This document shows positions 25,252-33,601 of a DNA stretch of 64,000 nt, piece by piece (the first letter of the stretch is position 1; each line of letters begins with the position of its first letter). The notes beneath the pieces are model-generated. The model was not told the DNA's origin and searched no databases. It saw only the letters and a list, made by a program, of their open reading frames with translations. The DNA is taken from positions 3,472,001-3,536,000 of the forward strand of contig NZ_CP075170.1 in NCBI RefSeq assembly GCF_024399315.1, written 5' to 3'. The position numbers were made by a program, and so were the translations under genes. The DNA is from Chryseobacterium sp. MA9. GTDB taxonomy: Bacteria; Bacteroidota; Bacteroidia; Flavobacteriales; Weeksellaceae.

Positions 25252-26214
25252 ATGAAAACAAAACTAATTTTTTTAATGTTTTTATTATTCAGCATTCTGG
25301 ATATAAAAGCACAGTGTACCCCTACAATTACCAGTCCGAGACTTGGACAGAAATATCCGGGAACAATCTTGTTCTGTGATGTGGAAGATGAAATAATTTC
25401 TACCACACAGACATATGGAAGCTATCAATGGTACAAACAGGAATGGACCTGGCAGACACCCAATAACAACCCTTGGGTAGCCATTCCGGGAGCCACATCA
25501 CAGCAGTTAACCATTAGCGGTAATGACCAGCTGAATTATTTTAAAGTTAAAGTGACAGATGGAGACTGTATCGCGGAAAGTCCTGCAGTATTTGCAGATG
25601 GATTTGTCTATGGTCTGCCGGCTATGATGACTACTTATACGCCCGGAACATATCAGGAAAATGCAGGAACAGTGAATGTCTGCAACGGAGCTTCTGTACA
25701 GTTTGATAATATATTTCCTGTTGTATATGGCAAACATACCTGGTTCAGATGTGTGCCAAGCAGTAATCCTCCGGTATTGGGAGATCCTTGCATCATCCCT
25801 GGAGTGATAGGAGATACTTATGTTGCGACAAGTTCCGGAAAATATGGGTTTTATGCGTGTACAGAATACTGCCCGGATCAATGTCAGATGCTGGATCCGT
25901 TTGCTTTTGTGGAAGTGAATTTCGGAAATTGGGATTTCTGCAGCAATCTGGGAACAGGAGAGACCAAGATTAAAGATAATAATCTGAAAATCTATCCTAA
26001 TCCTACAACTCAGCATCTTTATATCGGAAAAGAATCAGATAAAATCTATAAGGAAGTTACCATTATAGACATGTCTGGAAAGCTTGTTCTGAAGAAAAAT
26101 GACCATCAATATAATCAGGCGATTGATGTAAGTCATCTTGTGCCAGGAAACTATATCATTGTTTCTAAAAGCGCAGATGGAAAAGAATATAAAAATAGAT
26201 TTATAAAAAAATAG
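25252..26214 (+). CDS. Secreted protein with Ig-like region and T9SS type A sorting domain
   Basis: 320 residues: a signal peptide ending at DIKAQ (about 21), a Cys-containing region with Ig-like repeats (YQWYKQEW, ISGNDQLNYFKVKVTDGDC), then a C-terminal type IX secretion sorting domain starting near NLKIYPNPTTQHLYIG and including IIDMSGKLVLKK. The sorting domain directs outer-membrane translocation and surface attachment. It is 45 bases downstream of the sigma/anti-sigma genes and on the same strand, so it may belong to that unit or be its target. Confidence 0.85.
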   Translation: MKTKLIFLMFLLFSILDIKAQCTPTITSPRLGQKYPGTILFCDVEDEIISTTQTYGSYQWYKQEWTWQTPNNNPWVAIPGATSQQLTISGNDQLNYFKVKVTDGDCIAESPAVFADGFVYGLPAMMTTYTPGTYQENAGTVNVCNGASVQFDNIFPVVYGKHTWFRCVPSSNPPVLGDPCIIPGVIGDTYVATSSGKYGFYACTEYCPDQCQMLDPFAFVEVNFGNWDFCSNLGTGETKIKDNNLKIYPNPTTQHLYIGKESDKIYKEVTIIDMSGKLVLKKNDHQYNQAIDVSHLVPGNYIIVSKSADGKEYKNRFIKK

Positions 26215-26484
26215 GATTACATAGTCTGAATGTGCTAAAATATTGATTGTGGGAAGGAAGAACGGATGTCAGAAGAGGGATGTTCCTTGTATTGAAGAAG
26301 AACTAAAGTATTTTTACTTTACGCTCAATAGATAAAGTTTCATCCTTGTTAATCTAATGACGGTCATAATTACCCCCAAAAGGAGCCCTCTCTTTCAGGC
26401 ATCCGGCTTCCTGACTCACATTTGGTGTTTTATCCGCAACTCAGATGAAATAATCTCTTTCGTTAGTTTTTAATAATGGTTGGG

Positions 26485-26508
26485 TCGGTACAAATTTTTT
26501 TGTACCGA
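26485..26508 (+). terminator. Intrinsic terminator in the long intergenic region
   Basis: A 10-bp perfect stem (TCGGTACAAA with TTTGTACCGA), a 4-base T loop and a run of Ts on the plus strand only. It is 270 bases beyond the nearest plus-strand stop codon, so a long 3' UTR or a separate small RNA ends here. Confidence 0.8.
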
Positions 26509-26519
26509 TTTTTTTAATT

Positions 26520-26693
26520 TACTACTAACGGGGTCTTTTTTGTTGTAAGCCCTCCATGGAAAATCTTAATATGACTCCCTTTTAAAGAATCAAGATCGAA
26601 AGGATTTAATGTTTCTTTATAGAGATATTGTCGAAGTTTATAGTGATTTGTATAAAGTATTTTATATCCTTTTTGAAATTGAAGTAATCACTT
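26520..26693 (-). pseudogene. Possible remnant of a gene 3' end
   Basis: On the minus strand an open stretch of about 57 codons ends at a TAA at 26520. It includes LYKETLNPFDLDSLKG and HIKIFHGGLTTKKTPLVVN. A stop precedes it with no start codon, and a neighbouring frame (MKLGEVKTINRKRALLANQ) covers the upstream part, as expected after a frameshift. The family is not recognised and the call may be wrong. Confidence 0.25.
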
Positions 26694-26965
26694 ATGTAAG
26701 AAACCTGATTGGCCAGTAAAGCTCTTTTCCGGTTAATTGTTTTCACTTCTCCCAGTTTCATGAAAACGGTATTCTTTTTTACTCAAATCCTATGAGATTA
26801 GTCATACTTCGTCCTTGTATAAAAATCTTGCTTGTGACAGATATATTTTCAATTCCTATTTTTATTAATATCTTTTTCAATATATCCGGTCAACTAGAAT
26901 ATCATTCATGTAAACGTCAGATTTTCAAAATAGTATGTTGATTATTTTTACTTCAAAAACACACT

Positions 26966-28501
26966 ATGCTGATCAAAATTTATGGAAGTGCCATTCATGG
27001 AGTGGCTGCACAGACAATAACAATTGAAGTGAATGTAGATACCGGCGGAGTAGGATACCATCTGGTGGGTCTGCCTGATAACGCAATTAAAGAAAGCAGC
27101 TATAGAATCTCTGCAGCACTGAAAAATGTAGGATATAAAATTCCCGGAAAGAAAATCACCATCAATATGGCTCCAGCTGATCTCAGAAAAGAAGGTTCTG
27201 CCTATGATCTGAGTATTGCGATTGGTATTTTAGCAGCTTCAGATCAGATTTTGGCAGAGGAAATTGAAAATTATATTATTATGGGCGAGCTTTCTCTCGA
27301 TGGAAGCCTCCAGCCTATCAAAGGAGTTTTACCTATTGCTATTCAGGGCAGGGAAGAAGGTTTTAAAGGAATTATTCTTCCTATACAGAATGCCAGAGAA
27401 GCAGCCATTGTAAGTGATCTCGAAGTATACGGAGTAGAAAATATAAGAGAAGTAATTGATTTTTTTAATGAAGGAAAACCTCTTAACAGGATTACGCTGG
27501 ATACCCGGAAAGAATTTCATGAGAAGATTAATGATTTCCCTTTCGATTTCTCTGAAGTTAAAGGTCAGGAAACGGCCAAAAGAGCAATGGAAGTGGCTGC
27601 AGCGGGGGGACATAATATCATCCTCATAGGCCCTCCCGGAAGTGGAAAGACCATGCTGGCTAAAAGAGTTCCCAGTATTTTACCTCCATTGACTCTGAAA
27701 GAAGCTTTAGAAACAACAAAAATTCATTCCGTGGCCGGAAAAATAGGAACTGAAGCTTCATTGATGACAGTTCGTCCCTTCAGATCTCCCCATCATACAA
27801 TTTCTGATGTTGCCCTGGTGGGTGGCGGAAGTTATCCGCAGCCTGGTGAGATTTCCCTTGCTCATAACGGAGTACTGTTTCTTGATGAAATGCCTGAGTT
27901 TAAAAGAACAGTGCTGGAAGTAATGAGACAGCCTCTGGAAGACCGGGAAGTGACTATTTCAAGAGCCAGATTTACAGTAAATTACCCCGCAAGTTTTATG
28001 TTAGTAGCTTCTATGAATCCCAGCCCAAGCGGATTCTTTCCCGATGATCCTAACAATACCTCCTCTGTTTATGAAATGCAGCGGTACATGAATAAGCTTT
28101 CAGGACCGCTTTTGGACAGGATTGATATTCACATTGAAGTACAAAAAGTGGAATTTGAACAGCTTTCTGAAAAAAGAAAAGGAGAGAAAAGTAAGGATAT
28201 CAGAAATCGGGTATTGAAAGCCAGAGATATTCAGAATAAAAGATACCAAAGCCTCAATATTAGCAGTAATGCCCAAATAGGGCCTAAAGAAATTGAAGCA
28301 TTTTGTGAATTGGATGAAACCTCTTTCGGGCTCATCAAACTGGCGATGGAAAAACTTAATCTTTCGGCGAGAGCTTATGACAGAATCCTGAAAGTAGCCA
28401 GAACAATTGCTGATCTTGATGAATCAGAAAATATTATGTCTCACCATATTTCCGAAGCAATACAATACAGAAGTCTGGACCGGGAATTCTGGAGTGGATA
28501 A
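26966..28501 (+). CDS. comM: YifB/ComM-family Mg-chelatase-like AAA ATPase
   Basis: 511 residues, the full family length. The N-terminal Lon-like/ChlI domain (1-170) is followed by the AAA+ domain with Walker A GPPGSGKT (about 222-229), Walker B VLFLDEMPEF and the sensor region FMLVASMNP, then a C-terminal Mg-chelatase domain ending ISEAIQYRSLDREFW. In naturally competent bacteria ComM is a hexameric branch-migration helicase that helps integrate incoming DNA. DprA, another transformation protein, is encoded at 57-58 kb in this window. Confidence 0.94.
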   Translation: MLIKIYGSAIHGVAAQTITIEVNVDTGGVGYHLVGLPDNAIKESSYRISAALKNVGYKIPGKKITINMAPADLRKEGSAYDLSIAIGILAASDQILAEEIENYIIMGELSLDGSLQPIKGVLPIAIQGREEGFKGIILPIQNAREAAIVSDLEVYGVENIREVIDFFNEGKPLNRITLDTRKEFHEKINDFPFDFSEVKGQETAKRAMEVAAAGGHNIILIGPPGSGKTMLAKRVPSILPPLTLKEALETTKIHSVAGKIGTEASLMTVRPFRSPHHTISDVALVGGGSYPQPGEISLAHNGVLFLDEMPEFKRTVLEVMRQPLEDREVTISRARFTVNYPASFMLVASMNPSPSGFFPDDPNNTSSVYEMQRYMNKLSGPLLDRIDIHIEVQKVEFEQLSEKRKGEKSKDIRNRVLKARDIQNKRYQSLNISSNAQIGPKEIEAFCELDETSFGLIKLAMEKLNLSARAYDRILKVARTIADLDESENIMSHHISEAIQYRSLDREFWSG

Positions 28502-28531
28502 CAGATTCAGACTTCTACTGCTGAAATAATG

Positions 28532-29464
28532 TTATAGGGCATCTATTTCAGCATCCATCTTAAGCTTGATCAAAAAAGGATGGTTGTAAACTTTAGGAAC
28601 CCATTGAAACTGATCATCCACCTTATTAATATACCCAATACCTGGCCATGGAAGATGGGCGGAACAGATCAGTGTTCTGTTCTGATAACAATTTTCCAGA
28701 ATCTTCTTACGGGTTTCTACTCCTGTTTCAAAATCAATATCCCATTGCGTTCCCCAATCCGGTTTTGCAATGAGAAGGGGAGAATGGAAAACATCTACTA
28801 CATTGGTAATGGATATATCTCCATCATTCACCGTATAAATAATATGTCCAGGAGTGTGACCAGGAGCAGCCTGCGTCTGAATACAGGAGAACACAAGATC
28901 TCCCATTTCAAATTTTGTAAGTCTGCTGCCAATGACAGAAAGAATTTTTCTAACCAATGGAATGCTTGGCTTTCCTCCCTCAGGATTTTTGCTTTTTTGA
29001 AAATCCGGCTCATCAGCCATCCAGAATTCGAATTCCTGACGTGAAATATAATAATTCGCATTCGGAAACACAAGCTCATCATTTTTCGAAAGAATACCTC
29101 CAATATGATCTCTGTGGGCATGTGTAATTAGAATATCCGTTATAGACTCCGGTGTAAACCCTGCTGAAGTAAGACTGTGTAATAGTTGTCCTGCATTTTC
29201 TTCATCATAAAACCCCTCTCCAGTGTCTATTAAAATGATGCGGTCAGCTTTTTTGACAAGCATTACATTGATAGGAGCTTCATAATAAGAGTCTGATAAA
29301 TAAAGATTTCGGAGTTCATTTTTTACCATATTTTGAGGAATACCGGGAGCTAAAATCGGCTGGTGGTAACCAATACCAAAATACCCGTCAGAAAGTATAA
29401 AAATATCCAGTTCATGACATGGAATATGCATAAATCCATGCGTTCTCTTCTGTTTGTGATTCAT
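28532..29464 (-). CDS. MBL-fold metallo-hydrolase
   Basis: 310 residues of the metallo-beta-lactamase superfamily. The zinc signature THAHRDHIGG (His115, His117, Asp119, His120), a downstream APGHTPGH with the next His ligand and a C-terminal SAHLPWPGIG are visible. There is no signal peptide. The layout resembles the lactonase-like (AHL lactonase/AttM) subgroup, but substrate cannot be assigned from motifs. It is convergent with comM. Confidence 0.88.
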   Translation of the reverse strand: MNHKQKRTHGFMHIPCHELDIFILSDGYFGIGYHQPILAPGIPQNMVKNELRNLYLSDSYYEAPINVMLVKKADRIILIDTGEGFYDEENAGQLLHSLTSAGFTPESITDILITHAHRDHIGGILSKNDELVFPNANYYISRQEFEFWMADEPDFQKSKNPEGGKPSIPLVRKILSVIGSRLTKFEMGDLVFSCIQTQAAPGHTPGHIIYTVNDGDISITNVVDVFHSPLLIAKPDWGTQWDIDFETGVETRKKILENCYQNRTLICSAHLPWPGIGYINKVDDQFQWVPKVYNHPFLIKLKMDAEIDAL

Positions 29465-29654
29465 ATTAAAATGATGCGTTTTTTCTTTCTTACAAATTTA
29501 AATAATATTCCGTAATTTGACTGTTAGACAGAGTAATAAAGGGGGTTTAATGTTGTAATAAATTAAAATTCAATATTTTATTAATTCTAAAATATCAATT
29601 TCAGAATGTGGTAAATGATAGTAATTATGTAACACATAGGTTAATTTATTATGT

Positions 29655-29662
29655 TAAGTTTG
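29655..29662 (+). promoter_or_regulatory. Candidate -7 box of the A-T-R gene
   Basis: TAAGTTTG matches TAnnTTTG. It is 328 bases before the start codon, so the transcript would carry a long leader. No clear -33 element. Confidence 0.35.
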
Positions 29663-29690
29663 ATTGCTAAATCAATAAAAATATTACATT

Positions 29691-29720
29691 ATGAAAATAA
29701 AATTTTCAAACACGGAATAG
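29691..29720 (+). CDS. Possible nine-residue leader peptide
   Basis: ATG at 29691 opens nine codons (MKIKFSNTE) before TAG. It is preceded by TTACATT, as are other starts in this window (for example 54590). It lies in the presumed leader of the A-T-R gene and could be a regulatory leader peptide or a truncated remnant. Very short, so uncertain. Confidence 0.2.
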   Translation: MKIKFSNTE

Positions 29721-29990
29721 CGATCATCTTTGAAGAATAGGTCAAACATATTCTTTCATTTTTCGATTGCAATAAATAACGTTTAAGCGTTGTTTACGTT
29801 CTGCTTATTAAGTAGATCGCTTCAAGCTCTGTATCATTCGCTTTTTGAAAAGTATTATAAACACACTTAGTAAATAAACTGTGGCTATCTCGTATACCCT
29901 TTTGTTTCTGCTTTTTTATAGCTTAAAATCAATTTTACAGAAGACTGAAGCTGTTGATTATAAAGTTTTTAACCAAATTACATTATTAAT

Positions 29991-32900
29991 ATGCCAAACA
30001 CAATTCCCTCATTAGAAACCTTATCATTAGGTGCAGCCATATTACTGTCATCTGAAGACAGAGAAAAACTTTTAAACGGATTCAATAAAACGGGCTGGGA
30101 CTATCACCATGAAGAAACATTAGAGTCTCTTTTCCGAAAACAGACACTCCTTCATCCCGATAAAACAGCTGTTGTTTATCAGAATCAGGAGATCACGTAC
30201 CGTGATTTAGATCAGAGAAGTAATCAGATTGCCAATCTATTATTGAGCCAGGGAATAAAAGAAGGTAAGTATGTTCCTGTCTGGCTGGACCGTTCTTTAG
30301 AATGGGTTGCTGCTGTTCTTGGCGTGATCAAAACAGGAGCAGCATATGTTCCTATAGACCCTGCTTATCCTGCTAAAAGAGTAGAATTTATTCTTTCAGA
30401 TACTGCAGCTGATATTATCATTACCAATCAAAATCTTGCCCCCCTTTTATCCGAAACTGAAAAGACAAAAGTGTTTGATCTGAGCAGCATGGAAAACCTT
30501 AATCATTTATCTTCAGATGACCCGGAAATTAAAATCCATCAGAATAGTCTGGCATATACAATTTATACTTCAGGCTCTACCGGAAAACCGAAAGGGGTAA
30601 TGGTAAGCCATCAGGCTATTCAGCACTTGGTAACCTGGCATAATCATCATTTTCACGTGGATTACAGCTCAAAACTGACCCTGGTAGCAGGATTGGCATT
30701 TGATATATCCGTATGGGAAACCTGGTCGGCGCTTATTTCCGGAGCAACTATATTTATTGCAGATCATGAAGACAGAACAGATGCTCATGCATTGGTGGAT
30801 TATTATAGGAGAAATCAGATTACACACGGTTTTGTTCCCTCTGTTTTAGGTCCGCAGGTTGTTAACAATACCAGAAATTATAATGATCTGAAATTGAAAT
30901 ATCTCTTTACCGGAGGTGAAAAACTGAAGCCTGTGCTCACTACAGAATTAAGTTACGAGCTAATAGACTATTATGGCCCAACGGAATGTACTGTATTTGC
31001 AACATTTAAAAAAGTGAAAGATATCAATGGAGAATATGTCTCTTCAATAGGGAAACCTATTGCCAACGCAAAAGCCTATATTTTAGGTGAGAATATGGAG
31101 TTGCTGCCGTTAGGAGCTGTGGGAGAATTATGCATCGGAGGAAATATTTTAGCGGATGGATATCTTAATAATGAGGAACTTACAGATTCTAAATTTATTG
31201 ATAATCCATTCCGGGAAACAGAAAAACTGTATCGTACCGGTGATCTTGCCAAATGGAAGCCAGATGGTGATATTGAATTCCTTGGAAGAATAGATAATCA
31301 GGTGAAAATTCGTGGATTCCGGGTTGAATTGGGAGAAATAGAACGTACGTTGCTTCAGCAGAAAAATATCAAAGAGGCGGTGGTCATCAGCAGAGATACA
31401 GGAGGAAATAGTAAATATCTGATTGCTTTTATTGTTTCAAGATCTGAAGCGGAGAAAGATATTTCATCAGTTAGAAATGCATTGAAAGAAGAACTTCCGG
31501 GTTATATGATTCCTGCCCAGATTATTTTTATAGATAAAATTCCTTTGACGGCAAATGGCAAAACAGATGCTCAGGCTTTAAAAGATCTGGCAGATAAGGA
31601 AGCGAAAGAGCTTATTTCATTTGAGCCGCCAACCAATGAAACAGAACGGATTGTTGTAGATGTTTGGTCTTCAGCTCTGGAACGTCCTGTTATTAATATT
31701 ACAGATAATTTCTTTGATATCGGGGGGAATTCTCTGTTGGTAGCAACGGTTGCCGTGGCATTGGAAAGAAAGCTTGATCTAAAAGTGTATTTGCGGGATA
31801 TTTATCAGTTTCCGGTATTGCAGGAGCTCTCGGAAGTGCTTATAGCCAGATCCAGATCAACAAGAGAGGCTGTTCCAATGGAAGATGTAGAACCTTATGT
31901 TGCCTTGCAGAAGGATGTTTATCTTGCTCCCGGAACTGTTTTTGCAGGTGGATTTGATCCTAGACAAATAGAAAACCCCGCCACAATATTTTTAACAGGA
32001 GTTACCGGATTTGTGGGAATTCATCTTTTGCAGGAGCTTCTGGACACTACAAATGCTGATATTTACTGCCTTGTAAGAGCTCAGGATCAATTTCATGCGA
32101 TGGAAAAGATAGAGAGGTGTTTTAAACAATATCACATTCCTCAAAAAGGAGAACAGAAATCGAGAATTATTCCGGTAATCGGAGATCTGGCATTGCCGGC
32201 TTTGGGACTGTCAGAAGAAATATTCACAAAACTGGCAAAACAGACCGATCTGATTTACCATTCCGGAAGTTCTGTCAACTTCATTGAACCTTATTCTTAC
32301 ATGAAAGCTCCCAATGTAGAAGGGTTAAGAGAAATCATCAAATTGGCGGGGGCAGAAAGGACCAAATGTCTCGCTTTGTTATCCACCATTTCTGTATACA
32401 GCTGGGGACATGTGTTTACGGGAAAAACAGTGATGCTGGAGTCTGATGATATTGAGCAGAATTTATTGTCTGTAAGCAAAGACATTGGCTATGTAAGAAG
32501 CAAATGGGTAATGGAGGCAGTTGCTGATTTAGCGGCAAAAGAAGGCCTGCCATTGATTACTTACCGTCTTGGGTATGCAATGTGCCATAGCGAAACAGGA
32601 GCGAGTGCTTCTTACCAATGGTGGTCCGGATTGGTGAAAAACTGCATAGAATTCAAATCTTATCCGGCACTCACTGAGCTTAGAGAAGGTCTTATTACGG
32701 TAGATTATATGACCAAAGCGATGGCTCATATCACAAAAAATAAAGAAGCAATAGGTAAAAAATTTAATTTGATAGCCCGCCCGGAAACCAATCTTACTTT
32801 GGAGGATTTCTTTGGACTTCTGAAAAAATATTATCCTTTTACACTCGAAGATCTTCCTTATAAAGAATGGAGAAAACAATGGGAAGATGACAGTAAAAAC

Positions 32901-33098
32901 CGTTTATATCCATTGACAAGTCTTTTCAGAGATAATATGCATGAAGGCTTATCCACTGTAGAACTTTACCAGAATACTTACATATGGGATTGCTCCAACG
33001 TGATTCAGTATCTGGAAGGTTCAGGTATTAAGGAACCGGTATTTGATAAAAAAATATTGGATTCCTATTTAAGATACCTTGGAATTCCGATTGAATAG
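29991..33098 (+). CDS. Stand-alone NRPS-like enzyme: adenylation-thiolation-reductase (A-T-R)
   Basis: 1035 residues in three parts. Adenylation (about 40-530): A3 YTSGSTGKPKG, A4 FDISVWE, A5 YYGPTECTVFA, A7 YRTGDLAKW, A8 GRIDNQVKIRGFRVE, A10 TANGK with Lys524. Thiolation (about 550-615): FFDIGGNSL with the phosphopantetheine Ser581. Terminal NAD(P)H reductase (about 660-1035): GVTGFVG and a YVRSK catalytic pair. It has no condensation domain. It should activate a carboxylic or amino acid, load it and release it reductively as an aldehyde or alcohol. Aligning by eye to GrsA gives a specificity code of D-I-W-F-F-G-Y-V-F-K. No other biosynthetic gene is adjacent, and a perfect 13-bp terminator follows. 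Confidence 0.92.
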   Translation: MPNTIPSLETLSLGAAILLSSEDREKLLNGFNKTGWDYHHEETLESLFRKQTLLHPDKTAVVYQNQEITYRDLDQRSNQIANLLLSQGIKEGKYVPVWLDRSLEWVAAVLGVIKTGAAYVPIDPAYPAKRVEFILSDTAADIIITNQNLAPLLSETEKTKVFDLSSMENLNHLSSDDPEIKIHQNSLAYTIYTSGSTGKPKGVMVSHQAIQHLVTWHNHHFHVDYSSKLTLVAGLAFDISVWETWSALISGATIFIADHEDRTDAHALVDYYRRNQITHGFVPSVLGPQVVNNTRNYNDLKLKYLFTGGEKLKPVLTTELSYELIDYYGPTECTVFATFKKVKDINGEYVSSIGKPIANAKAYILGENMELLPLGAVGELCIGGNILADGYLNNEELTDSKFIDNPFRETEKLYRTGDLAKWKPDGDIEFLGRIDNQVKIRGFRVELGEIERTLLQQKNIKEAVVISRDTGGNSKYLIAFIVSRSEAEKDISSVRNALKEELPGYMIPAQIIFIDKIPLTANGKTDAQALKDLADKEAKELISFEPPTNETERIVVDVWSSALERPVINITDNFFDIGGNSLLVATVAVALERKLDLKVYLRDIYQFPVLQELSEVLIARSRSTREAVPMEDVEPYVALQKDVYLAPGTVFAGGFDPRQIENPATIFLTGVTGFVGIHLLQELLDTTNADIYCLVRAQDQFHAMEKIERCFKQYHIPQKGEQKSRIIPVIGDLALPALGLSEEIFTKLAKQTDLIYHSGSSVNFIEPYSYMKAPNVEGLREIIKLAGAERTKCLALLSTISVYSWGHVFTGKTVMLESDDIEQNLLSVSKDIGYVRSKWVMEAVADLAAKEGLPLITYRLGYAMCHSETGASASYQWWSGLVKNCIEFKSYPALTELREGLITVDYMTKAMAHITKNKEAIGKKFNLIARPETNLTLEDFFGLLKKYYPFTLEDLPYKEWRKQWEDDSKNRLYPLTSLFRDNMHEGLSTVELYQNTYIWDCSNVIQYLEGSGIKEPVFDKKILDSYLRYLGIPIE

Positions 33099-33114
33099 TA
33101 GTTGACCACTAAAC

Positions 33115-33143
33115 AAAGCCCAAACAGATTCTGTTTGGGCTTT
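33115..33143 (+). terminator. Intrinsic terminator after the A-T-R gene
   Basis: A 13-bp perfect stem (AAAGCCCAAACAG with CTGTTTGGGCTTT), a 3-base loop and a T run. Confidence 0.92.
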
Positions 33144-33558
33144 TTAATTTTTTAACAGATAAAAGCATCAAGTTTTGTCGCAATGCAGGATGATATTTGT
33201 ACCAGGGTAATGAAAAAATATTGCTCAGTTTTTAATTTACCGAAAACCAAAGAAAAATAAATGGATACCATTATTGTATTGTCTAAAGATTTTGCTGTGG
33301 TAGATCTGAAATCCTGTGGATTTGTAAATTCGTTGAGAGTCCTTACATTTCAAAATAAAACAGGGCTTGGCAGGGAGATGTAATCTATAACAGAAAAAAA
33401 CGGGTTATTTTAAAGAAATAAACAGTGATCTGGGGTAAAAGTAAGCCATTATGAAGGTTTTACAACCGTTACTAATGGAGGAGCAATATTTGGAAGGTGG
33501 GCTGGAAACATAATCATGTTTATATGATTTTATTTTTCAGGATATTATATTGAAATTA

Positions 33559-33588
33559 AAAAGGTCAAACATTACTGTCTGACCTTTT
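33559..33588 (-). terminator. Intrinsic terminator after the Spondin_N lipoprotein gene
   Basis: A 9-bp stem (AAAAGGTCA with TGACCTTTT) closes a 12-base loop 13 bases past the stop codon at 33602. It could work in both directions. Confidence 0.7.
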
Positions 33589-33601
33589 ATTTATCTGAAG
33601 A

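Larger units (their letters stand above)
26215..26965. other. Long intergenic region (751 bases)
   Basis: Three parts are visible. At 26380-26440 there is a structured-looking stretch with TCAGG and CCTGA arms. At 26485-26508 there is a strong plus-strand terminator. From 26520 to 26750 the minus strand has a 57-codon reading frame without a start codon that ends in TAA at 26520, resembling a decayed gene end. No intact gene was found. Confidence 0.5.
29465..29990. other. Long intergenic region and leader of the A-T-R gene (526 bases)
   Basis: AT-rich. It contains a -7 box on the plus strand (29655-29662), a nine-codon reading frame (29691-29720), and AGCGATC (29719-29725) complementary to GATCGCT (29815-29821). 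These could form a long 5' UTR of about 320 nt before the start at 29991. No other gene is recognised. Confidence 0.5.
33099..33601. other. Intergenic region (503 bases) with possible decayed coding sequence
   Basis: It starts with the A-T-R terminator and ends with the terminator of the Spondin_N gene. Between them the plus strand has short, broken reading frames (40 codons from 33261; others reading GDVIYNRKKRVILKK and GFTTVTNGGAIFG) in different frames. That would fit a degraded plus-strand gene. No family is recognised. Confidence 0.35.

Noticed and set aside
25507..26016. A 169-codon open frame on the minus strand opposite the T9SS cargo gene
   Set aside because: It is antisense to a gene with signal peptide and sorting domain; the frame has no domain, leader or upstream promoter.
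28580..29044. A 154-codon open frame on the plus strand opposite the MBL-fold gene
   Set aside because: It lies entirely antisense to a gene with clear catalytic motifs, has no recognisable domain, and is rich in residues expected from antisense of coding DNA.
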